From assembly GCA_027186245.1 (NCBI GenBank), contig CP114483.1, positions 1,932,001 to 1,996,000 on the forward strand: a DNA stretch of 64,000 bases. The letters run 5' to 3'. Below the pieces are notes generated by a model that was not told where the DNA came from, ran no database searches, and saw only the letters and a program-made list of their open reading frames with translations. Origin of the DNA: Coriaria nepalensis. Lineage: Eukaryota > Streptophyta > Magnoliopsida > Cucurbitales > Coriariaceae. The translations under genes were made by a program, and so were the position numbers. Below, in pieces: positions 11,824 through 22,574 of the stretch; the stretch's first letter is position 1; the number at the start of each line of letters is the position of its first letter.

Positions 11824-13384
11824 ATGGTTCGTGTAATATTAACCTCTGCTTCACATATCATCTTCTCTCCCTCCCTTTCTTCTCGTTCTCCCTTCTCATC
11901 TTCCACTTTCCTCCGACACCGGTCACCCATCGTCCACGGTGGCCTTTACTCCAAATTCCACTGCAAAGCCATCGTCAGTTCCGAAACAACCCCTCAAGTT
12001 GCTGCTGCAGGGAGTGAAACCGAATCGAAGAACAGAACAAAGGGCAAATTCGATATTGAAAACTTAACCACATGGCTATTGAAACAAGAACAGGCAGGAA
12101 ATATCGACGCCGAACTTACAATCGTTCTCTCAAGCATCTCCTTAGCTTGTAAACAGATCGCCTCCCTTCTTCAAAGATCAAGCATTATCAACGTAACTGG
12201 AAGCCATGGCACCATCAACATTCAAGGCGAAGACCAGAAGAAACTTGACGTCATTTCCAACGAAGTAAAATAGTAAATATTATATATAAATCCCAATTGG
12301 GTCAAAAGTTTTCAATGATCAGTATGCATTTGATGAAAGTTCACAATGACAGGTGTTCTGTAGCTGCTTGAGGTCTACTGGACGCACAGGAATTATAGCA
12401 TCAGAGGAAGAAGATGTACCGGTTGCTGTTGAAGAAACTTACTCTGGAAACTATATTGTCGTGTTTGATCCTATTGATGGGTCTGCTAATATTGATATTG
12501 CTCTAACTACTGGTTCTATTTTCGGCATTTATGGCCCTGATAATCAATGCCTCTTTGATCTTGACGATGACTCGACGGTAATCAACTCATTCCCCACCAT
12601 TTCCATTTTCACCATTAGCTTGTCAAACTGCATGATTTGCATTTCTGTGAAATTGCTGGTCTGCCTCCAAAAAATTGTAGCTAGATGAAGCAAAAGAGAA
12701 GTGTATAATCAGTGTATGCCAGCCAGGGAGCAACTTATTAGGAGCTGGTTACTGTCTATACTCTAGCTCAGTAGTGTTCACAATCTCCGTAGGAAAAGGA
12801 GTTTACTCATTCACTCTAGATCCAACCTACGGGGAATTTGTGTTGACCCATGAAGATTTGAAGATACCCAAGTCAGGGAAGAAGATTTACTCTTTCAACG
12901 AAGGGAATTACGATCTATGGGACGGGAACCTGAAGAAATATATAGATCATCTAAGAAAGCCGAACTCGTCCAATGGAGGCAAACCGTATTCAGGGCGGTA
13001 CATAGGATGCTTTGTGGGTGAGATTCACAGGATGCTACTTTACGGAGGCATCTATGGGAACCCGAAAAATATAAACAGCAAGAATGGGAATTTGAGACTG
13101 TTATATGAATGTGCACCCATGAGCTACATTGTAGAACAAGCCGGGGGAAAGGCAACAGATGGGCATCAAAGAATACTAGACATCAAACCTGAGAAGGTAT
13201 AACTAATCATTCATCTGATTGCAAAGAATTCAATATTGGTTTCTGTATATTCAACACATACATAGAAGAAGTATGTGATGCTATATTGGTTTCCCTATAT
13301 TATTTCATGCAGATTCACCAGCGCACGCCGATATTCATCGGAAGCCCCGACGAAGTAGACAAACTGCAGAAGTTCTTGGCTTGA
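11824..13384 (+). CDS. Chloroplast fructose-1,6-bisphosphatase
   Basis: A Calvin-cycle enzyme hydrolysing fructose 1,6-bisphosphate to fructose 6-phosphate in the stroma. Exons 11824-12264, 12353-12577, 12681-13196 and 13313-13384 give 417 residues, all phase 0. The first 50 or so residues are Ser/Arg-rich, a plastid transit peptide. Catalytic and metal motifs are ASEEEDVPVAVEETYSG and VFDPIDGSANID; the substrate-binding region includes GRYIGCFVGEIHRMLLYGGI. Three Cys at 213, 230 and 235 sit where the thioredoxin-regulated disulfide loop of plastid FBPase lies, so light regulation is plausible; cytosolic forms lack this loop. The loop is a little shorter than in the textbook enzyme. Several near-invariant positions differ (SANIDIALTTG in place of a more usual SSN(I/L)DAAVSTG), so it is a somewhat divergent copy but has an intact frame. 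Confidence 0.92.
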
Positions 13385-13777
13385 CCACAACAATGTCTAA
13401 GAACTATATGTATCAAAGAATTCTCATGACAGCAGAGGATTGATTTCTTAAGGAGAATTGTTGCCAATACAATAAAGTGTAGATGAAAATTTAGTACTTT
13501 GTTGTAAGTCGTAACATTCTTGTGATTTAGTAACAGTAATCGGGCTTGATTAGGGGCCATAGCAAATATTGCAGCCTGAATTATGAAATGGGCCTTAAAT
13601 TGGGCCTAACTCGGCCATACACCACTGTTTCTGAAACTAGCCTTTGAAATTTACAGTAGATTGGGCTTATTAGATAACAGAGCAAAAAGCCCGCGTTTGA
13701 ATTATCCAAACGCAGTATCACAGTAACGCCGTTCAGTTTGGTGGTTGAATAGCTATCGTTATCAGAGCAAGAAGAAG
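13385..13777. other. FBPase 3' flank
   Basis: Non-coding sequence between the FBPase stop and the PTAC13 relic start. Several GGGCC/GGGCTTA-type motifs at 13550-13710 resemble plant proximal promoter elements and would fit the former promoter of the PTAC13-like gene. Confidence 0.5.
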
Positions 13778-14110
13778 ATGGCTCGGGGGCTTCTGCTATG
13801 GAGTCCTTGCCACCATTATATTCCTCTAAGTTCCCGTCATAACCTTCCAATCCATACATTCTGTGTATCGATACAGCTAAATGGACCAACAAATTATCAA
13901 TCTCCGCCACCCTTGGCGGAGCCACCACCGATGATACTCAGCAGCTTACGGCTAGGGAGAGAAGGCAGGTGAGAAACGAGCGGTGAGAGAGTAAAAACAC
14001 CGGAAATTCTTCTGGCTATGTTCTTGTTGCAGGCAACTGTGGGATTTACACTATTTGGGAAAGAAAGCCTGGTAGACCTTGATATCACTGATATTGCTCT
14101 GGCAAATTGA
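13778..14110 (+). pseudogene. PTAC13: PTAC13 (plastid NusG-like) relic: N- and C-terminal ends fused, middle deleted
   Basis: The ATG at 13778 opens MARGLLLWSPC, like the PTAC13 start as I recall it. After a frameshift near 13885 the frame reads TDDTQQLTARERRQVRNER and hits TGA at about 13984, where the family continues with Arg. Homology breaks soon after. The next recognisable piece, 14033-14110, follows an intact TTGTTGCAG acceptor and encodes ATVGFTLFGKESLVDLDIT and then a stop, which is the end of the NusG KOW domain. The whole NGN domain and most exons are missing. PTAC13 belongs to the plastid transcriptionally active chromosome; this copy cannot encode it. From memory PTAC13 is adjacent to LAC7 and the lectin gene in Arabidopsis, which supports the identification. 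Confidence 0.78.
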
Positions 14111-16176
14111 TACAAAAAGATTCTTCTCTCACAAAGTGTAAGCTTTATTATTTGTTCTAACACAATTAAGTTTACTCGTTCTTAATTCCTTTTGAATGGT
14201 TGGTTCGAGGTGTTGTAAAGTTGTAACATGCCGCCATCTTCTAAGAATTGGGTGCCAGATTTAGTCTATGCTTCCATTTTTTATAGCTTAAAATTGCATG
14301 TTTCATAAGACATCACAGAAAATTACAAGAGAGAGCAACTATGTGGAAGCAGCAGCAAAATCAGAATCCTAATTTTGGGCTAGGCCGTAGGGAATGGGGA
14401 AAAGGGGCATGGTAAGTTACAGTTGCTCTATTTTCTTTTCACTATTACCAAGTTTGTCTAGTCTCAAAGGTAGCCAAAACTCTGGAAAGCGGGTGAAATT
14501 GTGACTCTCACTCCACGTTATAAATGAAGACAAGTTTTCTTTATTCTTTTTGCCATAAAATTTTGTATGATAAAAGAACAAGAAGAAGAAGGAGGAGGAG
14601 GAGGTTCACGACATATTAACATTGTTCTGTCACGGGCTGCTTTTAATACAAGGCAGCTCATAGCTCATAAGGTTAGTGGTCCCTTTCGTCTCTAAATTTC
14701 TTTAATACTCGTCATCTGTCTTTTTCCAAGTCCACTGTGCCTACTCAGCTATGTCCCATTAAGTGTCCCAACTTTCTTTCTCTCATTTACCTTATCTCAA
14801 TTCTCAACTCTCTGGTACGGCTATGAAACTTGATTAGTTAGTGTTACTATTGCTTGATCAACCCCACCCAGGTACGCAAAATTGCAATTTCAATTCATAC
14901 ATCAACTTGGACAAAATAAGGAATCTCAGCTCTGCAGAGGGCAAAGGGCAGAGGGCAGAGTACATAAATTAGGTACAAGAAGACATTTAATGAACATTAA
15001 CAAAAGCAAACAGTTGTTGCCTGGAAGAGACTGGAGGGAACCAAAGTGTATATGTTCAATTACTGCATTTAACAACTTCCTTTCACTGCCTTTTGCATTT
15101 ATTGCTGACTATTCAATTCCCTCACAAACTTAGCACACATGCAGGCATTTAATCCTAATGGCCAAATCAGTGAAATGCGCTCAGTATGAATCACTGCAAC
15201 CAATCTCATCACACCGAATACAGCAAACTAGTTCGGATTGTGTCCTGACAATATTTATACTTGTCTATTTTATCCATTATTTTTTTATCATAAAAAAAAA
15301 TGATATAAAGATCAAAGTCAAATCTGGTGCATAGTGTTATAATACCAAGAAGAGTGAAGCACGCGCAGAAAAGAGTCTCTGTTTCTGTGCGGTTTGCTTT
15401 TCTGTGTATGGGCTTGCTCTGCACGTTACGCTCGCATTTCGCAATTTGGATTCCTTTTTGGGCGACTCCATGCAGCATCTTCTTTTTGCCTCCCACCAAA
15501 ATATTAAATCTAAAACCATTTGAGCTGAGCTGAAGCCAAGACAGACGTTGTTCAAATGAAAGCATAGAGCGCGTGTAATACCCGAGAGTGTGCATGTAGA
15601 TTGAGATTCCTTATTCTCCAGTGCTTTTGGACGACAACTGTATGTATCTTGTTTTCATTAATTTGTGCATTACCCCCCCCCCCCCCCCCCTGTCTTTCAT
15701 TTATTTCCTGTAAGGCCCCCATTTATTTCATTATTTTTCGTTGATGACATAAAAAGTAAAAAAAATTTATATTTCCAAATACCCAATCATTTCATAAGAT
15801 ATTATTGTGAATAGTACGATTGTATTTTAAAATAGAAGACATTGATTGCACCTTTTGGACTGAGAGTAGTAGAATATGTAAAACATACAGATTGTTTTGA
15901 AATTTAGATAAATCATAAGGGCATTATTGCAAGAAAATGAGTTGCAGAAAAGAGTAAAAGTGGTAATAGCTTTACAACGCTCATGGTCAAGTTGTCTGCA
16001 GCACTCAGCCAATTCAATATCCTATTTTCGTTTTTTTTTTCTTTACTCTCTCCATCTTTCTTCTGCTTTCTCTCCCGAACCCCTAGACAAACTTCTCTGC
16101 AGATGTGAGTGAATAACTATATCATCGACCGACATTTCTCCATTCTAGAAAAATTAAGCTCAAACCCACTCTAACC
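14111..16176. other. Intergenic region with C18 tract
   Basis: About 2 kb with no gene I can support. It contains a C18 run at 15673-15690 and short AT-rich stretches. The CT-rich segment at about 16030-16075 is probably the lectin gene's 5' UTR. Small open frames on both strands near 14880-15600 show no family resemblance. Confidence 0.6.
15673..15690. repeat. Poly-C tract (18 C)
   Basis: Uninterrupted run of 18 C in intergenic DNA upstream of the lectin-domain gene. Confidence 0.95.
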
Positions 16177-17259
16177 ATGTCTTTATTTCTTCTTCCCAAA
16201 CACTTCTGGCTCTTCACTTTCCTCATTTTCTTCCTCAAAACTATATATTCAGTCTCCGATTCCTCCTTTTCCTTTTCTGGGTTCGATAAAGATCTAGAAT
16301 TTGAGTCCACCATCGCTCTCTACGGTGATTCAGAGATTGTAAATGGTGAAGATGCGGTTCAGCTGACTCGTCCAGTGAGCTCAAGTGCCGGTCGAATCAT
16401 GTGCAAGAAACCCATCATGCTTCTAGAAGGTACCCCTAAGAAATCAGTGTCCTTTTCTACTCACTTCTCATTCTCCATGACTCCAAACAATGGAGATGGT
16501 CTGGCATTTGTTTTACTACCCACTGGTTTCAGTGTTAATGTCTTTGACAATAGGCAGTTTGGGCTTTTTATGGGATCTGAGAAGCACAAATTTAAGGCTG
16601 TTGTTATCAAATTTAAGACATTTACGGACAAGGGATCTGATGATTTGGTCAAGAACCGTGTAAGAGTTGATGTGGGTTCTTTAATATCCACTGATTTAAG
16701 CAATGCTTCCAGTAAAAATCTGGAATTTCATAGTGGGCAAAAGCTAAATGCTTGGATCGATTATGAAGCGGGTTCGAGGAGATTACATGTTAGATTAGCC
16801 CAACATGGTGATGCTAGGCCTTCTAATCCATTGATTTCATACCCTATTGATTTATCTCAAGTGTGGGAAGATAAGCAGATGCTTGTAGGCTTAAGTTCAT
16901 CAAACCGTAATTCATCTCAAATTTGCTTAATCTATTCTTGGAGTTTTAAGATGAGGAGGATTCCTGATTGGATGCATTCAGAGCCAGTTGATCCAAACGC
17001 CTTTCCGGATAGTACAAAACCTATTATTGTTTCAGAGAGAAAGGGTTGTGTAATGAGAGTTCTCGCCGCTATGATTTTTGGAACTGGGTGTGGAGCATTG
17101 ACTGCTTTTGTAGTGTTGTATCTCTGGACTATCTTTGGAAATAGGCGGCCAGTTGTTCCAGAAGACTATGCCGTGAAGTCTGTTGATATGAAGTACGAGA
17201 AAGTTGAAGTAGTAGTAGATAATAAATCCATCAAAGATGGAAAGAAAGTCGAAATTTGA
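16177..17259 (+). CDS. L-type (legume) lectin-domain membrane protein without kinase
   Basis: A single-exon 360-residue protein. Residues 1 to about 26 are a signal peptide and about 29-260 are a legume-lectin beta-sandwich (SSFSFSGF, NNGDGLAFVLLP, MLVGLSSSN, SWSFKM). One transmembrane helix (about 298-318, VLAAMIFGTGCGALTAFVVLYLW) is followed by a 40-residue charged tail with no kinase domain. Thus it looks like a truncated lectin receptor, facing the wall with a short cytosolic tail. The Asp of the usual VEFDT metal-binding motif is Lys here (VIKFKTFTD), so classical Ca/Mn-dependent sugar binding may be lost. From memory a kinase-less lectin protein lies close to PTAC13 and LAC7 in Arabidopsis too. 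Ligand and function are unknown. Confidence 0.85.
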   Translation: MSLFLLPKHFWLFTFLIFFLKTIYSVSDSSFSFSGFDKDLEFESTIALYGDSEIVNGEDAVQLTRPVSSSAGRIMCKKPIMLLEGTPKKSVSFSTHFSFSMTPNNGDGLAFVLLPTGFSVNVFDNRQFGLFMGSEKHKFKAVVIKFKTFTDKGSDDLVKNRVRVDVGSLISTDLSNASSKNLEFHSGQKLNAWIDYEAGSRRLHVRLAQHGDARPSNPLISYPIDLSQVWEDKQMLVGLSSSNRNSSQICLIYSWSFKMRRIPDWMHSEPVDPNAFPDSTKPIIVSERKGCVMRVLAAMIFGTGCGALTAFVVLYLWTIFGNRRPVVPEDYAVKSVDMKYEKVEVVVDNKSIKDGKKVEI

Positions 17260-17598
17260 GGTTAAAAAAAAAAGGTATGGTGGATGTGTTCCATTGTAAA
17301 TTAATGTCTTTGTTCTTGTATTTTTTGAGGCTTTGTTTGCTGTATTTTCTGTAATTGGGTGATTAGTGCCACTACTTGGATGGTTTTATTCTTATGGATC
17401 TAGTAAAGCTAGTAATTTTGGGTTGAAATTTGGAATGCCATGGCAAGGAAATTAGACTTTGATTGATGTTATTAAGAAAAGATAAAAGCTGCATAAAAGA
17501 CATGATGAGAGTACTTGTTTTGGTAGACATAACTAGAAAACAGAATCGAACTTGTTTAGCAGACAAACAATAACATAATATAGTTAATAAACTTCAAT

Positions 17599-19155
17599 TT
17601 AAGCCTCCTCATGAACTTCATCTTCTTCCTCTCCATAGTACTCATCTTCATCAACTGTAGCATCTTGGTATTGCTGATACTCTGAAACCAGATCATTCAT
17701 ATTGCTCTCTGCTTCTGTGAACTCCATCTCATCCATTCCTTCACCTGTATACCAATGCAAGAAAGCCTTCCTTCTAAACATAGCCGTAAACTGCTCACTA
17801 ACCCTCCTAAACATCTCCTGAATTGAAGTAGAATTCCCGATAAAAGTTGAAGCCATTTTCAACCCAGTTGGTGGAATATCACAAACTGTGGATTTGACAT
17901 TGTTTGGAATCCACTCCACAAAGTAGGAGGAGTTCTTGTTCTGGATATTGATCATCTGTTCATCAACTTCCTTGGTGCTCATCTTGCCTCTGAACATAGC
18001 CGAAGCAGTTAAGTAGCGGCCATGGCGTGGGTCCGCTGCACACATCATGTTCTTGGAGTCCCACATTTGCTGGGTCAGCTCGGGCACGGTTAGGGATCGG
18101 TATTGCTGGGACCCACGAGACGTGAGCGGAGCAAAACCCACCATGAAGAAGTGGAGGCGAGGGAACGGGATCAGATTAACGGCCAGTTTTCTGAGGTCGG
18201 AGTTGAGTTGGCCAGGGAATCTTAGACAGCAAGTAACTCCAGACATTGTTGCAGAAATCAAATGGTTCAGATCACCAACTGGGTCCAATAATACACAAAG
18301 ATTTCATAAAATCTAAATCAGAAAACAGATACAGGATTTAATATAAGTGAGAGTGAGAAAAACAAAATGAAAAACATACAGCTTGGAGTTGAGAGCTTGA
18401 GGGTACGGAAGCAGATGTCGTAGAGAGCTTCATTGTCAAGGACCATGCACTCATCTGCGTTTTCAACGAGCTGATGAACGGATAGAGTTGCATTGTAAGG
18501 TTCGACGACAGTATCTGAGACCTTAGGAGAGGGGAAAACAGAGAATGTAAGCATCATTCTGTCTGGGAATTCCTCTCTGATCTTTGAAATCAATAGTGTT
18601 CCCATTCCTGATCCAGTTCCCCCTCCTAGAGAATGGCAGACCTGAAAACCTGCAAATCAAGAGAGAGACCATAAAATTCTTGATCCATCTGAAATTAACC
18701 TAATCTCTAATAAACAAAAAAAAAAAAAAAGAAGAAGCGGTATTTAATCATATAAAAGTACCTTGGAGGCAATCACAATTCTCAACCTCTTTACGAACAA
18801 CATCTAGCACAGAATCAATGAGCTCAGCGCCTTCAGTGTAATGGCCTTTAGCCCAGTTATTACCAGCACCCGATTGGCCGAAAACGAAATTGTCGGGCCG
18901 GAAGATCTGACCAAAAGGACCAGACCTAATACTATCCATGGTTCCGGGCTCGAGATCCATAAGAACAGCTCGAGGAACAAACCTGCCATCACTTGCTTCA
19001 TTATAATACACATTGATCCTTTCGAGGTGAATATCGGAATCTCCATGGTATTTTCCGGTTGTGTCAATGCCGTGCTCAGCACAGACCACTTCCCAGAATT
19101 TGGAACCGATTTGGTTCCCACATTGGCCTCCTTGGATGTGAAGAATCTCACGCAT
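17599..19155 (-). CDS. TUB: Beta-tubulin
   Basis: The GTP-binding beta subunit of the microtubule heterodimer. Exons 18762-19155, 18380-18649 and 17599-18278 (complement) give 447 residues, the family length, with both introns phase 1 as is typical of plant TUB genes. The protein opens [17 protein letters not shown], including the N-terminal MREI tetrapeptide used in tubulin mRNA autoregulation. The phosphate loop GGGTGSG is at about 140-146. [15 protein letters not shown] begins the third exon, and the acidic tail ends [10 protein letters not shown]. All parts are strongly conserved and intact. The CT-rich stretch directly upstream (19156-19290) is the likely 5' UTR. Confidence 0.98.
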
Positions 19156-19788
19156 TTTGAATGAAAATTCAAGCTTTCTGGAGAGAGATATGGGAGGAGG
19201 CAGAGGAATAGAACGCAGATGAAAGGGGAAGGATTTGAATGGTGGGTGGTGGTGAGAAGGGGGAGAGAGAGAGGTTTTGATGAATGATATCGAGTTGTTA
19301 TGTGAAAGAAACGGATTGCTTGATAGACGGACGGTATACGATTTGCTAATTTGAAATTTAAATCTGTTAACTTTCCAGCTATTTTTGGAACATACTTGGG
19401 AAAAATGACAGGCCAGAGCAATTACTGCCGTTATTATGCGCGCCTGGCCGTTACATCCTCTTACATTTTACGTAATTAATTGCCCTAATCAATTAATTAG
19501 TGAATTAATTACTTATTATACTCAACTGAATCCAAACTGCTTGTTGGTTGATTGGTTCTTCACCGTACTTGTACGAGAATACTGCACGAGTCGTGCCTTC
19601 CAATCAGCCTTCTTTTCAGAAGCAGTGCAACAAAAACTAAACAGTAGTGAGGATAGATGAATGGAGATCACAATCAGGGACTAAACTCAATTCATTTTAA
19701 AACATATCTCAAGTAGTAAAGCTAACATGTCCGTTACAATGGTATGTTATGTTACAGGCTTACACACAAGATGAATAATATCTTCTCA
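19156..19788. other. Tubulin promoter region
   Basis: Contains the presumed beta-tubulin 5' UTR/promoter (reading leftwards) and the YOS1 3' flank. No independent gene is seen. Confidence 0.55.
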
Positions 19789-20022
19789 TCACCCAGAGAA
19801 AAGCTTGACGATGATAATAAGAACATTGAAAAGAATGAGGGGTAGTCTTAAGAATTGGCATGCATGTATGAGCCCGATAACCTGTCCCTTGAGCGAATTC
19901 CTCCTTGCGCCTGAAATCTCGGACAGTGTCCATCCTCTACGTTCCAGAAAACGGTCCTCGTTCGGTATCGCCAATGCATTTGCAAACAGCAGAAGGCCTT
20001 CCATAAGTGTCCAGAAACCCAT
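19789..20022 (-). CDS. YOS1: YOS1-like / IER3IP1 small ER-Golgi membrane protein
   Basis: A 77-residue single coding exon. It starts MGFWTLMEGLLLFANALAIP, carries ERRGWTLSE and SLKGQVIGLIHACQFLRLPL, and ends LIIIVKLFSG, which matches the Yos1/IER3IP1 family along its length. Two hydrophobic helices flank a short hydrophilic loop. In yeast Yos1 works with Yip1-Yif1 in ER-to-Golgi COPII transport. A splice acceptor (TTGTAG) lies 13 bp before the ATG, so the gene probably has a 5' UTR intron with its first exon near 20.6-20.8 kb, next to and divergent from the FLN1 relic. The usual Ala-Leu-Pro-Arg spacer region is slightly different (ERRG), but the frame is complete. Confidence 0.93.
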   Translation of the reverse strand: MGFWTLMEGLLLFANALAIPNEDRFLERRGWTLSEISGARRNSLKGQVIGLIHACQFLRLPLILFNVLIIIVKLFSG

Positions 20023-20896
20023 TTTTCTCTACAACAGAAAGGAAATTCAAATATCAGTTTCGGTATGTATCTTCAAAGAACAATGGAAACACGTATTAGA
20101 GACTAATTTGGATAAGATGATGGCGAACTCATGCAGATTGCTCATACTAAAACTTCTGCAACTTCATAACACTCACCTGAATGGATACAACTCAAAAGAT
20201 ATAAAAAGTCCCTCCTTTAAATTTTTTTTACTAATCTCTTGTATGTATTGCAGCACCATACAATCGTAATGCTATTACATGAACACTTAAACTGTGTCTT
20301 GCTCATTGATCTAATTCATTTTAGCTATTAAGAGATTCCATCATTTTTCTCCAGCCCTATTCGCTGATCAACTAGTTTCTATAGAATCTCTGTCCTTTTA
20401 TCCGTTGCCGAATCTCTCTCCCTCATTTCTATTGTTAACAAGTTCTGGTCTTACATGAATCGACCAAGCAAGGAATTAGGATCGTATAAACGTAAGTAAA
20501 AAAGAGGGGGATCTTAACTTGAAGATGAATCGAGTAAAAAAAAGTTGCTCTACATGGAAACATACCGCGGTTTCAAGCAGTCGCCTCCGATTACCAGAAT
20601 TTAGTAGCGCTTTTGATTGAAGGAAGTTGGACCGGCGGCAGAAGGCGGCGGCGACGGGCGACTCTGGCAGCAGTAGGGGATATACCGATATAGCGTAATG
20701 AAGGGGAGGGAACAGGATGTAGAAATGAAGCCTCGACTTGAGAAAAACTGAAGAAAAGGTCGTTGGGCTACGGGTTCAATTCGAACACAGTATTGGGCCT
20801 GGAACTTTTCCCGCGGGCCCATATTTGAACAAGCGGGCTAATTTACATTTTCTCGTCAACCCAATAGAATGGCGCGCAGTCACAACGACGAAGAAG

Positions 20897-22574
20897 ATGC
20901 CTTTGTCGACATGGATAAACCCTAGAGTTCTACGCAATCATAGCTTCATTTCTGCAACTTCCACCCTCTCTTTCGCTCTCCAACTTCCTTTGCTCTCACT
21001 CACTCCGCTTGGACCAAGCAATTAAGGCTTTGAAGCTTCATAAGTGTCAAGAATTTACACAAAATCTCTTACCCCATTATCCTCATAATTTGCGCAACCT
21101 ACAGAAGCTAAACCGAGCTAGAGTTTCCATTAATGGCGACAACAATGATGCGGCCGAAGCACCCAAACCCGCTGGCAGAGGCAGAAAAAAGGGAACTACT
21201 TCTTCTCCCCCTCGAAAGAAAACGAAGCGTTCTAAAGAAATGGAGCTCGAAAACAGAACAATTGAAGCTAACTCCGAGGAAGAAAAACCACAAGTATCAG
21301 AACAAGCTGACTCCGCTGAGGAAAATTACAACGACGATTTTGATATCTTCTATGACGATCCTCCCTTGATCTGCTGCTTCGGCGCCGCACAGAAGGAATT
21401 CGTACCGACTGTCCGAGTGCACGACAATCAGATGCACGAGGATAAGTATTCAGAGTGGAAGATGCTCCAATGGGATCCGCCGGAGTTTGTGAGGGCCCCA
21501 GGTGGGTCACCTTCCAACGTGGCAATATCGCACGTGAGGCTCGGTGGGCGAGCTACGTTCATGGGCAAAGTAGGTAAAGATAATTTTGGGGATGAATTGG
21601 TATTGATGATGAACAAAGAGAAGGTACAGACTCGAGCTGTAAAATTTGATACTAATGCCAGAACAGCGTGCACATGTATGAAGATTAAGTTTGAAGATGG
21701 GAAGATGAAGATGGAGACGGAAAAAGAGGCTGCTGAAGATTCACTTCTTAGCTCCGAATTAAATCTTGCAGTTCTCAAAGAGGTAATTTCACAAAAAAGT
21801 TTCTGTGGCTTTTAATTGATTTATCTATGATTCAGCGTTGAATTGATTTCTTAATATAGTGTACTGGTTTCTTTGTTTCAGGCTAGAATGTTCCATTTTA
21901 CTTCAGAAGTTCTTACATCCCCGTCTATGCGATCAGCGCTCTTTAAAGCTATCGAGTTGTCCAAAGAGTCTGATAGTCTTGTGTTTTTCGACTCGAATTT
22001 GCCCTTACCTTTGTGGAAATCTTGTGACGAAACAAGAGACTATATTAGGAAAGCTTGGTATGAGGTGGACATTGTGGAGTTCTCGAGGCAAGAGCTGGAA
22101 TTCCTTCTAGATGAAGAGTATTATGAAAGGAAAAGAAATTACAGGCCTCAATACTATGCTGAAAATTATGTGCAATCCAAGAACAGGCGAGACTATTACC
22201 ATTACACCTCTGAAGAAATAGCTCCTTTGTGACATGACGGGCTTAAGATTCTGTTTGTAACGGATGGAACACTTCGGATTCATTATTACACACCTTCATT
22301 TGATGGGGTTGTTATTGGGACAGAGGACGTGCTTATTACACCGTTCACCTGTGATAGAACTGGTTCGGGGGATGCTGTTGTGGCTGCTATTATGAGAAAG
22401 TTGACTACTGTTCCGAAAATGTTTGAAGACCAAGATGTCTTAGAGAGGAATCTTCGGTTTGCTATTGCAGCGGGTATTATATCGCAGTGGACGATTGGCG
22501 CTGTGAGAGGATTTCCTACTGAAAGTGCAACACAGAATCTGAAAGAACAAGTTTATGTTCCATTAATGTGGTAG
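20897..22574 (+). pseudogene. FLN1: FLN1-like (fructokinase-like pfkB) gene with frameshift and internal stop
   Basis: FLN1 is a plastid pfkB-family protein of the PEP RNA-polymerase-associated complex. Exon 1 ends at 21782 (GTAATT donor) and exon 2 runs 21882-22574. Conserved blocks include DDPPLICCFGAAQKEFVPTV, APGGSPSNVAISHVRLGGRA, ITPFTCDRTGSGDAVVA and TESATQNLKEQVYVPLMW. Two lesions break it. A transit-peptide-like start at 20897 (MPLSTWINPRVL) is in another frame and stops at 21023-21025; the mature frame has no ATG before 21240. In exon 2 the conserved LWHD motif reads L-stop-H-D, TGA at 22230-22232, after which 114 codons continue in frame to the natural TAG. Several conserved residues are also changed (DSNLP, TACTCM). 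A dying duplicate is likelier than a working gene; assembly error is less likely but possible. Confidence 0.85.

Noticed and set aside
13581..13928. Minus-strand frame of 115 codons
   Set aside because: It is the shadow of the PTAC13-like N-terminal sequence on the plus strand; no family resemblance of its own.
15209..15595. Open frames on both strands about 130 codons long
   Set aside because: No recognisable domain, no splice partners, basic random-like composition.
22230..22232. Programmed stop-codon readthrough or selenocysteine in FLN1
   Set aside because: Plants lack selenoprotein insertion, and the second frame defect at the 5' end makes decay a simpler explanation.
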